NCBI RefSeq assembly: GCF_900103285.1
Contig: NZ_FNGS01000002.1
Location: 234,709-298,708 of the forward strand
Source of the DNA: Siphonobacter aquaeclarae
GTDB lineage: Bacteria; Bacteroidota; Bacteroidia; Cytophagales; Spirosomataceae
Direction of reading: 5' to 3'
DNA length: 64,000 bases
Position 1 is the stretch's first letter, and each line of letters starts with the position of its first letter. Positions 28,013 to 36,146 of this stretch are shown here, in pieces. Both the position numbers and the translations under genes were made by a program. The notes under the pieces were generated by a model, which worked only from the letters and a program-made list of their open reading frames with translations, was not told where the DNA came from and searched no databases.

Positions 28013-29157
28013 AAATACTGAACCTGTGCGGTTATTCCTGGGAAATCGGGGGGCCGTCGAAAGTCATTTACGATCATGCCAACGTCCAGCTCCGGCTTGG
28101 CGCCGAGGTAACCATTCTGACACCCCTGTCGGAAGGAGAACGTTTGTATATTATTCCGGAGGGCGCAAAGGTCGTGACGGTCCGCCGTCACTGGCTGGCC
28201 CGGTTTATCCCGGAATTTTCGCCGGAACTGTACCGCTACTACCGGGAGCATGCTCATGAGTATGACATTGTTCATATTCACGGTCCTTTTCATTTCGCCG
28301 GCTGGGTACCCTTTTGGGTAAAATCGAAGGCGAAGAAGGTATTCACCGTGCACGGTACGCTCGACCGATGGGCCATCCGCAAATCCGGTTGGAAGAAAAA
28401 ACTCATCAGCGCACTTTTTCAGCGGAAGTACGTGGAGCAATGCGACCTTGCGCAGGTTCACAACCCGGACGAAGCCGAAGATCTCACCCGCTACCTCGGG
28501 CATCCGCATCCGCACGTCGTCATGATCAACAACGGCATGAAGCTGTCGGACTATGACCGGTTGCCTGCCAGGGGAGGCTTCCGGGCACGGCTTGGTCTGG
28601 CCGAGGATACGCCATTGATTCTCTTTCTCAGCCGCATCAATATCAAAAAAGGCCTCGACGTACTGCTGCCTGCTTTTGAACGGGTACGGAAGGCATACCC
28701 GGCCGCCGTATTGACCATAGTCGGCCCGGACGACGGATACCTTGCTGACGTTCAACGGTTTATCGAAGAACGAAAATTGGCTTCCTCGATTCTGGTTCCC
28801 GGCATGCTGACCGGAACCGAAAAGCTGGAAGCACTCGTAGATGCCGATGTTTTTGCCCTCCCGACCTATTCGGAGAGCTTCTCTCTGGCGGCGCTGGAAG
28901 CGATGGTATGCGGCGCACCGGTTCTGACGACCGACCGCATCGGTTTCGGCCATCTCCTGAAGGTCAATCCGGCGGCGGAAGTAGTGGTGCCGACCGTCGA
29001 CGACGTCGAACGTGGATTACTCCGCCTGCTCGGCGATGCGGATTATCGCGTACATTTGGCCGAAAAAGGGCGTCAGTTTGCCCGGGAAGTGGCAGACATT
29101 GACGTTGTCGCCACCCGACTTTACCATGCTTTTGAATCGCTCCTTACCCGATCCTGA
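28009..29157 (+). CDS. Family 4 glycosyltransferase
   Basis: The 382-residue GT-B protein begins 'MKILNLCGYSWEIGGPSKVI', has 'FTVHGTLDRWAIRKSGW' near 112, the lobe junction 'LFLSRINIKKGLDVLLPAFE' near 205 and 'LPTYSESFSLAALEAMVCGA' near 284-303, all typical of GT4 enzymes of WcaI/WbnK type. It overlaps the stop of the GT4 upstream by 4 bp and touches the GT2 gene downstream (TGA directly followed by ATG). Confidence 0.9.
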   Translation: MKILNLCGYSWEIGGPSKVIYDHANVQLRLGAEVTILTPLSEGERLYIIPEGAKVVTVRRHWLARFIPEFSPELYRYYREHAHEYDIVHIHGPFHFAGWVPFWVKSKAKKVFTVHGTLDRWAIRKSGWKKKLISALFQRKYVEQCDLAQVHNPDEAEDLTRYLGHPHPHVVMINNGMKLSDYDRLPARGGFRARLGLAEDTPLILFLSRINIKKGLDVLLPAFERVRKAYPAAVLTIVGPDDGYLADVQRFIEERKLASSILVPGMLTGTEKLEALVDADVFALPTYSESFSLAALEAMVCGAPVLTTDRIGFGHLLKVNPAAEVVVPTVDDVERGLLRLLGDADYRVHLAEKGRQFAREVADIDVVATRLYHAFESLLTRS

Positions 29158-30078
29158 ATGAGGCCGAACCCTGACCTGTCCGTCATCCTGCTCACCCACA
29201 ACGAAGAGCGGCATATTGAACGGTGTCTGAAAAGCCTGCTGCCGGTGACGGACAAGATTTTTATTGTTGATTCCGGGTCGACCGACCGGACCGTTGAACT
29301 GGCTACTGCGCTGGGCGCTGTCGTCGTTTCGAATCCCTGGGTCAATTATGCTACCCAGTTCAACTTTGGTATCCGGAATACGCCGTTTCAGACGGAATGG
29401 CTGATGCGGATGGATGCCGATGAATACCTGCTCCCGGAACTCGCCGGCGAAATCCGGGAAAAACTCGGGAATGTTTCTGAAAATGTCTCCGGGGTTTATG
29501 TGAAGCGAAGGGTCATGTTCATGGACAAATGGATCCGTCGCGGCGGGTACTACCCTACCTGGCTGATGCGTCTCTGGCGCCGGTCGAAGGGCCATTGTGA
29601 GGAATTGTGGATGGACGAGCATATCAAGTTATCAGACGGAGATACCACCCGTTTTGATAACGACCTGGTCGACCATAACCTCAACAACCTTACCTGGTGG
29701 ACCCAGAAACACAACCTGTATGCTATCCGGGAAGCAATTGATCTTCTGAACGTCCGGTATAATTTTGACGATGGCGCCATCGTCACGCCAACCCTTTTCG
29801 GCACACAGGAACAGCGGAAGCGCTACCTCAAGATACGCTATGCCACGCTTCCCCTTTTTACCCGGCCGTTTCTTTACTTTGTGATGCGGTATTTTTTCCA
29901 GGGGGGATTTCTGGATGGCACGAAAGGCCTGGTCTGGCACTTCCTGCAGGGATTCTGGTACCGCTTCCTGGTCGACGCGAAGATCTATGAAGTGTATCAC
30001 CGGGCAGGAAGAAAAAAAGAAGACATAGCCGCCTTTTTCTGGACCGAATATGGAAAAGACCTTACAGGGAAGCGTTGA
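29158..30078 (+). CDS. Family 2 glycosyltransferase (WaaE/KdtX-like)
   Basis: The 306-residue protein has 'LSVILLTHNEERHIERCLKS' at the start, 'FIVDSGSTDRTVELA' near 39-53 and 'LMRMDADEYLLPEL' near 81-94, followed by 'YPTWLMRLWRR' and 'HWF-like' helices near the C-terminus ('FLYFVMRYFFQGGFLDG'). This is the layout of WaaE/KdtX and similar core or capsule glucosyltransferases. The 3' end overlaps the WcaF-like gene by 29 bp. Confidence 0.9.
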   Translation: MRPNPDLSVILLTHNEERHIERCLKSLLPVTDKIFIVDSGSTDRTVELATALGAVVVSNPWVNYATQFNFGIRNTPFQTEWLMRMDADEYLLPELAGEIREKLGNVSENVSGVYVKRRVMFMDKWIRRGGYYPTWLMRLWRRSKGHCEELWMDEHIKLSDGDTTRFDNDLVDHNLNNLTWWTQKHNLYAIREAIDLLNVRYNFDDGAIVTPTLFGTQEQRKRYLKIRYATLPLFTRPFLYFVMRYFFQGGFLDGTKGLVWHFLQGFWYRFLVDAKIYEVYHRAGRKKEDIAAFFWTEYGKDLTGKR

Positions 30079-30616
30079 CCTGTCCCGCTACGAACATCAG
30101 CCTCAGTACTCCTCCCGCAGCTGGAAAAACCGGATGTGGTACTTTGTCAACTGGGCGGTATTCAATACAACGTTTCCGTTTCCATCAGGCTTGAAATGCC
30201 GTCTGCTGCGCTTTTTTGGTGCGAAGATCGGTACGGGTGTCGTCCTCAAACCCAAAATCAACATCAAGTTTCCCTGGCAGCTGGAGATAGGCGATCATGT
30301 CTGGATCGGGGAAGAAGTCTGGATAGACAACCTCGTCCGGGTCCGCATCGGGTCGAACTCCTGCCTGTCGCAGGGGGCGCTGCTCCTCTGCGGTAACCAC
30401 GACTACAAATCTCCCCGCTTTGACCTCACCGCGAAGCCGATTACACTCGCGGAAGGCGTCTGGATCGGTGCGAAGTCGGTCGTTTGTCCGGGGGTGACGG
30501 CGGCGTCTCACGCGGTACTTGCCGTTGGCTCAGTGGCGACATCCGATCTGGACGCTTATTTCGTATATCAGGGTAATCCGGCCCGAAAGGTACGTGAACG
30601 GATTATCCGGCCGTAG
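30050..30616 (+). CDS. WcaF-like hexapeptide-repeat acetyltransferase
   Basis: The 188-residue protein starts inside the end of the GT2 gene (29-bp overlap, other frame). It has left-handed beta-helix repeats from about residue 55 ('GAKIGTGVVLKPKINIKFPW', 'IGDHVWIGEEVWIDNLVRVR'), the catalytic-type His in 'LLCGNHDY' near 118, and 'GVWIGAKSVVCPGVT'. 'NWAVFNTTFPFPSGLKCRLL' near the start matches the colanic-acid acetyltransferase WcaF. It would O-acetylate a sugar of the glycan or its precursor with acetyl-CoA. Confidence 0.9.
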   Translation: MEKTLQGSVDLSRYEHQPQYSSRSWKNRMWYFVNWAVFNTTFPFPSGLKCRLLRFFGAKIGTGVVLKPKINIKFPWQLEIGDHVWIGEEVWIDNLVRVRIGSNSCLSQGALLLCGNHDYKSPRFDLTAKPITLAEGVWIGAKSVVCPGVTAASHAVLAVGSVATSDLDAYFVYQGNPARKVRERIIRP

Positions 30617-30674
30617 TTTCTGTCCTTTTCTCTGTATCAATTAGTTATATCTGATCAGTTCAACCAGTACTGAA

Positions 30675-30703
30675 TTTACTAATCGTAAATTCTTGGTAAT
30701 TTG
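30675..30703 (+). promoter_or_regulatory. Candidate promoter before the initiating transferase gene
   Basis: TTTA (30675-30678), 18 bp, then TAATTTG (30697-30703) resembles the Bacteroidota TTTG-N19-TAnnTTTG promoter with one mismatch and a one-base shorter -7. It lies in a 195-bp gap, about 109 bp before the ATG at 30812. Confidence 0.3.
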
Positions 30704-30811
30704 TGGGGGATTGCGGATATTACGGGGCATTTACCCTGGAGACGTCGTAAAAAACGGTTTGCCATACCCACTCGCAAGCCGAGATTGATCCTTTTGAATT
30801 GGTCAACCTGT

Positions 30812-31987
30812 ATGATAACAGCCTTACGTCAATTCCTGAACGAGCCTTTCGTCCAGGTAATCGTGTCCTTACTCGCGGCTTGTTGGCTCACTGTTGAAGC
30901 AATACCAGTCATTATCAATATTTCCCGGCTTCGGAATCTGATGAAGGAACCCGAAGCCCGTAGTGCCCACTCCAACAGAACGCCAACGCTCGGCGGTATT
31001 GCCATTTTCGCGGGTACCATGATCGGCTACTTCCTCTGGCAGCCTGAAGGAGAAACGCACCTTCATCACCTGGCCATTGCGGGTATCCTCATTCTGTTTT
31101 TCACCGGGGTCAAGGACGATATTCTGGTGATTGCGCCTGTCAAAAAGATGCTGGCGCAGATACTCGCTTCCTCCCTGGTCATCATCGGCGCGGATTTACG
31201 TATCAACGATCTTTTCGGGATTCTGGGTATTCACCAGATCCCCTACCTTTTCAGCGTTCTGTTTACCATCTTCATTTTCATCGCGCTGACGAATGCCATC
31301 AACCTGATTGACGGTATTGACGGACTTGCAGGCGGCATCGGGCTGATCGCGTCCATGATTTTCGGCTCGTGGTTCCTTCTCAACAACCAGTATCCGCTGG
31401 CAATTCTCGCCGCCTCGCTGTCAGGGTCGCTGCTGGGCTTTATCCGGTTCAATTTCTCGCGAACAAGCAAGATATTCATGGGCGATACCGGCTCGCTCAT
31501 TCTCGGGTTTGTACTAACGCTCTTTGCGGTGAAGTTCATTCACCTCAACACGGGCGCCGGCGCCATTATCGACGCGCCGATTCTGGCGGTAGTCGTGCTC
31601 ATCGTTCCGATTTTCGATACGCTCCGGGTGTTCATTATCCGGATCATGAACCGCCGCTCGCCGTTTTTCCCCGATAAAAACCATACGCACCATATTCTGA
31701 TCGCCCAGGGGCTGTCGCATTTCATGGCTACATGCATTCTTTGCGGCATCACCATCGGTCTGACGGGCATATTCCTCCTGATCCGTAATTCGGTTACGAC
31801 AACACAGAGCCTTGTTATTCTGGTATGTCTGTTTTTCGTCTATAACTACGTCAATTACCTGCTCATCAAACGGGTTAATTATGTAGATCCCACGACGGCC
31901 ATTCTCGAACAGCAGAAACAGACCAAACGCGAGGCCAAGGCCCGGCTTCAGAAGATCAAGCGCATGCGGAGACTTTACGAAAACTGA
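30812..31987 (+). CDS. WecA/TagO-like undecaprenyl-phosphate sugar-1-phosphate transferase
   Basis: I take the ATG at 30812 (MITALRQFLNEPFVQVIVSL); the longer frame upstream carries charged residues with no family support and includes the candidate promoter. The 391-residue membrane protein has about ten spans and all the PNPT marks: 'HSNRTPTLGGIAIFAG' near 50, 'NAINLIDGIDGLAGGIGLIA' near 163-182, 'FMGDTGSLILGF' near 223-234 and 'PDKNHTHHILIAQG' near 288. It starts lipid-linked glycan synthesis by moving a HexNAc-1-phosphate to undecaprenyl phosphate. It sits last in the locus, with its own gap and a terminator after it, so it may be expressed independently. Confidence 0.91.
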   Translation: MITALRQFLNEPFVQVIVSLLAACWLTVEAIPVIINISRLRNLMKEPEARSAHSNRTPTLGGIAIFAGTMIGYFLWQPEGETHLHHLAIAGILILFFTGVKDDILVIAPVKKMLAQILASSLVIIGADLRINDLFGILGIHQIPYLFSVLFTIFIFIALTNAINLIDGIDGLAGGIGLIASMIFGSWFLLNNQYPLAILAASLSGSLLGFIRFNFSRTSKIFMGDTGSLILGFVLTLFAVKFIHLNTGAGAIIDAPILAVVVLIVPIFDTLRVFIIRIMNRRSPFFPDKNHTHHILIAQGLSHFMATCILCGITIGLTGIFLLIRNSVTTTQSLVILVCLFFVYNYVNYLLIKRVNYVDPTTAILEQQKQTKREAKARLQKIKRMRRLYEN

Positions 31988-31998
31988 CCCTTACCCTG

Positions 31999-32021
31999 AG
32001 CCCCGGACACCGGGGCTTTTT
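31999..32021 (+). terminator. Rho-independent terminator at the end of the polysaccharide locus
   Basis: AGCCCCG (31999-32005) pairs with CGGGGCT (32011-32017), followed by a T-run, 12 bp after the stop of the WecA-like gene. Confidence 0.85.
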
Positions 32022-32033
32022 CATGGGCAGTCC

Positions 32034-32063
32034 TTTGGCCGAAGCGGAAGATGCGTATCTTGC
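32034..32063 (+). promoter_or_regulatory. Candidate promoter of the Gfo/Idh/MocA oxidoreductase gene
   Basis: TTTG (32034-32037), 18 bp, TATCTTGC (32056-32063) fits the Bacteroidota promoter with one mismatch in the -7 box, 46 bp upstream of the ATG at 32110 and right after the preceding terminator. Confidence 0.45.
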
Positions 32064-32109
32064 GGGCATTCTCTAAACCCTTAATTGCCCGGGCATCCGC
32101 CCGTTTGCT

Positions 32110-33480
32110 ATGCTGACGATCGATCGCCGACGTTTCATTCAGGGAACTTCCGCTTCCCTCGCCCTGAGCACGTTGGGAGCCGCCTCGCTGGGCGCCCCGC
32201 TTACCCACTCTCCTTCCGCAACCAAACGCGTGGCCCTGATTGGCACAGGCTGGTATGGAAAAAGCGACCTTTTCCGGCTTATTCAGGTGGCCCCCGTCGA
32301 AGTTGTCGGGCTTTGCGACGCCGACAAAAACATGCTCGAAGCCGCCGGACAGATGGTGAGCCAACGGCAGAAATCAGGCAAGGTACCGGCTCTTTACGCC
32401 GACTACCGCAAGATGCTCGCCGAGCAGAAACCCGAAATCGTCCTGATCGGTACGCCCGACCACTGGCACGCCCTGATGGCGATTGATTCACTGAAGGCTG
32501 GTGCCCACGTATACGTGCAGAAGCCTATCAGCGTTGATGTCATCGAAGGCGAAGCGATGGTGGCTGCTGCCCGGAAATACAACCGCGTGGTTCAGGTAGG
32601 TACTCAACGGAAAAGCACGCCACACCTCATCGATGCCAAGAAGAATATCGTTGATGCCGGATTACTCGGGAAAGTATCTCATGTAGAAATGTGCTGCTAC
32701 TACCACATGCGCAACAACGGAAACCCTCCCGTGCAGCCTGTACCTGATTTTTTCGACTACGAATCCTGGACCGGTCCTGCTCCGCTGCGACCGTATGACG
32801 GCCTGCCGCACGTGCGCTGGTGGCGTACCTTCATGGAATATGGCAATGGAATCATGGGCGATATGTGCATTCACATGTTCGATACCGTCCGCTGGATGCT
32901 GAAACTGGGCTGGCCGCAGCGCATCAGTTCTACCGGCGGGATTTATGTCCAGAAGGAAGGGAAATCCAATATTGCCGATACGCAATCGGCCCTTTTCGAG
33001 TATCCGGAGCTGAATTGCGTCTGGACGCACCGTTCCTGGGGAACGGCCGCTAATCCGGACTATCCGTGGTCGTTTACGCTCTATGGCGACAAGGGTACGC
33101 TCATCGCCAGTACCATGCAGTATGATTTTATTCCGCAGGGAAAAGGCGAAAAGATTCACAAGGATGTTGTCTTCGAAAAGGAAAAATACCCGGAAGACAA
33201 TACCGAGCCCCAGATCGAGCTGAATGCCGCTCCGGCTACACGCCTGCATATGCTTGATTTTCTGCATGCGATCGAAACCAACGGCCGGCCTGTTGCCGAC
33301 ATCGAAGAAGGGCATATCTCGACGGCAAGTTGCCTGCTGGCTAATCTCTCCATGAAAATCGGCCGACCGGTAGTTTACGACCCCAAAAAGCGGCAGATCA
33401 TTGGAGATCCTACCGCCAACGCGCTCCTGCGTCGTCCATACCGAAAGGGCTGGACGCATCCGGAACCGGATAAGGTATGA
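32110..33480 (+). CDS. Gfo/Idh/MocA family oxidoreductase with Tat signal
   Basis: The 456-residue protein begins with a twin-arginine signal (RRRFIQGTSASLALSTLGAA, 6-25), so it should be exported folded with its NAD(P) cofactor. The Rossmann motif 'VALIGTGWYGKSD' is at about 41, 'IGTPDHWHALMAIDSLKAGA' near 116-135, and 'VYVQKPIS' near 137 gives the catalytic-region Lys of the EKP motif. Bacteroidota carry many such exported paralogs, usually tied to glycan or inositol breakdown. The substrate is unknown. It is flanked by its own promoter-like site and terminator, so it is likely monocistronic. Confidence 0.9.
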   Translation: MLTIDRRRFIQGTSASLALSTLGAASLGAPLTHSPSATKRVALIGTGWYGKSDLFRLIQVAPVEVVGLCDADKNMLEAAGQMVSQRQKSGKVPALYADYRKMLAEQKPEIVLIGTPDHWHALMAIDSLKAGAHVYVQKPISVDVIEGEAMVAAARKYNRVVQVGTQRKSTPHLIDAKKNIVDAGLLGKVSHVEMCCYYHMRNNGNPPVQPVPDFFDYESWTGPAPLRPYDGLPHVRWWRTFMEYGNGIMGDMCIHMFDTVRWMLKLGWPQRISSTGGIYVQKEGKSNIADTQSALFEYPELNCVWTHRSWGTAANPDYPWSFTLYGDKGTLIASTMQYDFIPQGKGEKIHKDVVFEKEKYPEDNTEPQIELNAAPATRLHMLDFLHAIETNGRPVADIEEGHISTASCLLANLSMKIGRPVVYDPKKRQIIGDPTANALLRRPYRKGWTHPEPDKV

Positions 33481-33485
33481 TACAC

Positions 33486-33520
33486 AAATAGGCTGTCCGA
33501 AAGACAGCCTATTTGCTTTT
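33486..33520. terminator. Bidirectional terminator between convergent oxidoreductase and sulfatase genes
   Basis: AAATAGGCTGTC (33486-33497) pairs perfectly with GACAGCCTATTT (33503-33514) around a 5-nt loop. It starts 5 bp after the oxidoreductase stop and lies 28 bp before the sulfatase stop on the other strand. Confidence 0.85.
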
Positions 33521-33547
33521 GGTACCTGCGCCTGCAGGCCGGTGATT

Positions 33548-34984
33548 TCAGAAAGGACCCGGCCGATTGATTTTGCCGGCATTTCTGGACGCTCCCGGCA
33601 TTTCCCCCCGTTGTCCCTTTTTAGCAGTTGGCTTGCCGGTTTCCCGGTCGTACCAGTCGGGCGTCAGGTTTGCCGGAGCGGTATCGCCGGTTTCCTCCTG
33701 CCAGTTCCGGAGCAGCAGGCGGGCCTCCCGGAGTTTGGAAGCGTAGGCTTCTTCCAATACCAGGTTACGGCGCTGACCGGGGTCCTTTTTCAGGTCGTAA
33801 AACTCTTCCTTCGCACGGGGTTTGAGAAAAACATCGTTCTGAAGATCAGATAGATGGTGCTCAGCCTTTGCTGCCTTCAGATCATGCGCAGCGGGACTCT
33901 GGTTGGCATCGATCGGTCCACCGTTGTCGAGGTCAGGCCTGAGATTCAGGATATACAAAAAATCACCCGTCCGGACAGAACGCTCCCAGGCTTCGTAGTC
34001 ATGCCAGTTATGTTCTCCAAACACGCAGCGCCGGAACGTGCCGCCGGGTTTGGTCAGCAGCGGAGCAAAGCTTTTTCCCTGAAAGGACGCCGGGGCGGGC
34101 GCTCCCGCCAATGCGGTCAGCGTCGGAGCCAGGTCTATGCTGCTCACCAAGGCATCCGTTTTTCCATGTTTGGGAATACCCTTTGGCCAGCGCATCAGCA
34201 ATGGCGACCTCAGGCCGCGGTCGGTTAGTCGTGTTTTGCTTCCCGGAAACGGCCGGGCGTTGTCAGCCAGAAAAATGACCAGTGTATTATCGGCAATTCC
34301 CTGCCGGTTCAGTTCTGCCATGAAATCGCCGAGGTGATGATCGAGCCGACCGATTTCGTTGTAGTATGCGGCCAGGTCCTCGCGGGTGCCTGGCGCGTCA
34401 ACGAGCGTTTCGGGTACCGCAACGTCCTTGTCGGGGTCATGCGGGCGGGTCGACGGATCGGCCGACCAATCCCGGTGCGCGTCAAACGGAGCCAGCCAGA
34501 AGAAAAAAGGCTTGTCTTTCGGCCGGTATCGTAAGGTAGCCAACCACTGATCCTCCCCGCCGGATCCGTTTTCCTTCTCTCCCGCTTTAAGCAGGTCATA
34601 TGCACGCTTCGTTTCGGGTCCTTCGTGCCATTTACCCAGCAAAGCGGTGTAGTACCCCTCTTTTTTCAGGACTTCGGGAAAATAGGTCAGGTAGGCGGGC
34701 AGCGGCGTATGTAATTCCGCCGCGCCGGTATTGTGGGGATACCGGCCCGTGAGCAGGCTTGTCCGGCTCGGGCTGCAGGAACTGGAGGTTACGAAAAACC
34801 GCGAAAACTGCAGTCCTTCCCGCGCAAGCCGGTCGAGGTTCGGCGTGCGTATCCGCTTGTTTCCATAGCATCCGAGGTCTTCCGGACTGATGTCATCCCC
34901 GATAATCAGGACGATATTGGGGCGATGCTGGGCCGAGGCAATAGCTGCCGTCAGACAGCTTAAAATCAGGAAAAGAAGTTTCAT
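33548..34984 (-). CDS. Secreted sulfatase (arylsulfatase-like)
   Basis: The minus-strand frame is open further upstream, but the ATG at 34984 begins a clear signal peptide (MKLLFLILSCLTAAIASAQ), giving 478 residues. The metal site 'NIVLIIGDDISPEDLGCYG' (Asp30, Asp31) and the sulfatase signature C70-S-P-S-R74 in 'SSSCSPSRTSLLTGR' are intact; the Cys would become formylglycine, so an anaerobic-type or FGE maturase is needed, not seen in this window. 'LGKWHEGPE' near 116 and 'VIFLADNARPFPGSK' near 250 complete the active site. It should release sulfate from a sulfated glycan in the periplasm or outside. The neighbours do not identify a substrate. Confidence 0.92.
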   Translation of the reverse strand: MKLLFLILSCLTAAIASAQHRPNIVLIIGDDISPEDLGCYGNKRIRTPNLDRLAREGLQFSRFFVTSSSCSPSRTSLLTGRYPHNTGAAELHTPLPAYLTYFPEVLKKEGYYTALLGKWHEGPETKRAYDLLKAGEKENGSGGEDQWLATLRYRPKDKPFFFWLAPFDAHRDWSADPSTRPHDPDKDVAVPETLVDAPGTREDLAAYYNEIGRLDHHLGDFMAELNRQGIADNTLVIFLADNARPFPGSKTRLTDRGLRSPLLMRWPKGIPKHGKTDALVSSIDLAPTLTALAGAPAPASFQGKSFAPLLTKPGGTFRRCVFGEHNWHDYEAWERSVRTGDFLYILNLRPDLDNGGPIDANQSPAAHDLKAAKAEHHLSDLQNDVFLKPRAKEEFYDLKKDPGQRRNLVLEEAYASKLREARLLLRNWQEETGDTAPANLTPDWYDRETGKPTAKKGQRGEMPGASRNAGKINRPGPF

Positions 34985-35125
34985 GTATCGGTTCAGGATT
35001 GAGCGGGAAAATACCCAATTTTCCGAAACTCTCCCGGTTGAAACACCTGATCGGGGAAATGAAATACCCGTATATTTATGCCGGGTCTCCGCCGTCACGG
35101 AATGCCCATCAAACCCGCCTTTGTT

Positions 35126-36145
35126 ATGAAACCCGCCTTTTCCGCCGAATCGTCCGCCAGGATTCTGTCCCACCTCTATGGCTATCAGCTTGCCCATTGC
35201 CTGCACGTTGTTTCCGAGCTCAATATTGCCGAGTTATTGTTTGAGTCTCCCCGGCCGGTAGACGAGCTCGCTGCCCTCACCGGCACACATGCACCGTCCC
35301 TTTACCGGGTACTGAGGGTCACTGCTGCTGCAGGAGTTTTTGAAGAGACCGAAGGCCGTGTCTTCCGGTTTACGCCAGATGCAACCGCCCTTCACGGCGA
35401 CGCTGAAGGTTCCGTCAAACCTTATTTTCAGGCAATTATGGGCGAGCATTCCCATGCTTTTGCCAACCTGCTGCACAGCGTCCGAACGGGAGAGACGGCT
35501 TTCGATGCGTATTATTCCATGGATGTCTGGGAGTTTTACGGCAAGCATCCTGAAGAAGCTTTCCGGTTTAACAAGGCCATGGCCGGTCTTACCCAGTATT
35601 ATTCCCATGCGTTGCTGCCGGCTTATGATTTTAGCCGGTTCCGCACAGTTATCGATATCGGAGGTGGGAACGGAGCGCTGCTTTTCGCTATCCTGGGAGC
35701 TTATCCTACGGTATATGGAGCTATTTTCGATGCGCCGGCAGTTATTCCCGAGACGGAAAAGCTCATCCTGGCGAGCCCGTTTCAGGACCGGTGCACGACC
35801 ATCGCGGGAAATTTCTTCGAGGCCATACCGATCGGCTACGACGCATACCTGCTGAAGTTTATTCTGCACGACTGGAGCGACGACGATTGCGTCGTCATTC
35901 TGCGGAATTGCGCGGAAGTCATGGCCGTCGGCAACCGGGTACTGATCCTCGATTCGGTCATCCCCTCCGGAAACTACCCGCATGCAGGCAAATACACCGA
36001 CGTAACCATGCTTGCCTGTACCCGCGGGAGGGAGCGCAGTGCGGTCGACTTCCGTCAGCTCATCGAAGCCGCCGGCTTGCATTTTGCGGGTATTTCCGAT
36101 ATCGGGCAGGAAGAAATGTACCTCATCGAAGCAGTGAAGGCATAG
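35126..36145 (+). CDS. SAM-dependent O-methyltransferase (Methyltransf_2, HIOMT/plant COMT-like)
   Basis: I choose the ATG at 35126 (339 residues); an ATG at 35102 would add eight residues. The N-terminus is a winged-helix dimerisation domain ('LHVVSELNIAELLFESPRPV', 'PSLYRVLRVTAAAGVFEET'). The SAM site is 'VIDIGGGNGALLFAILGAYP' near 172-191, and the catalytic-base region is 'LKFILHDWSDDDCVVILRN' near 250, with the conserved His. Such enzymes methylate hydroxyl groups of small aromatic or polyketide-like compounds. No biosynthetic neighbours are present, so the substrate is open. Its stop is one base from that of the convergent lipase-like gene. Confidence 0.87.
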   Translation: MKPAFSAESSARILSHLYGYQLAHCLHVVSELNIAELLFESPRPVDELAALTGTHAPSLYRVLRVTAAAGVFEETEGRVFRFTPDATALHGDAEGSVKPYFQAIMGEHSHAFANLLHSVRTGETAFDAYYSMDVWEFYGKHPEEAFRFNKAMAGLTQYYSHALLPAYDFSRFRTVIDIGGGNGALLFAILGAYPTVYGAIFDAPAVIPETEKLILASPFQDRCTTIAGNFFEAIPIGYDAYLLKFILHDWSDDDCVVILRNCAEVMAVGNRVLILDSVIPSGNYPHAGKYTDVTMLACTRGRERSAVDFRQLIEAAGLHFAGISDIGQEEMYLIEAVKA

Positions 36146-36146
36146 T

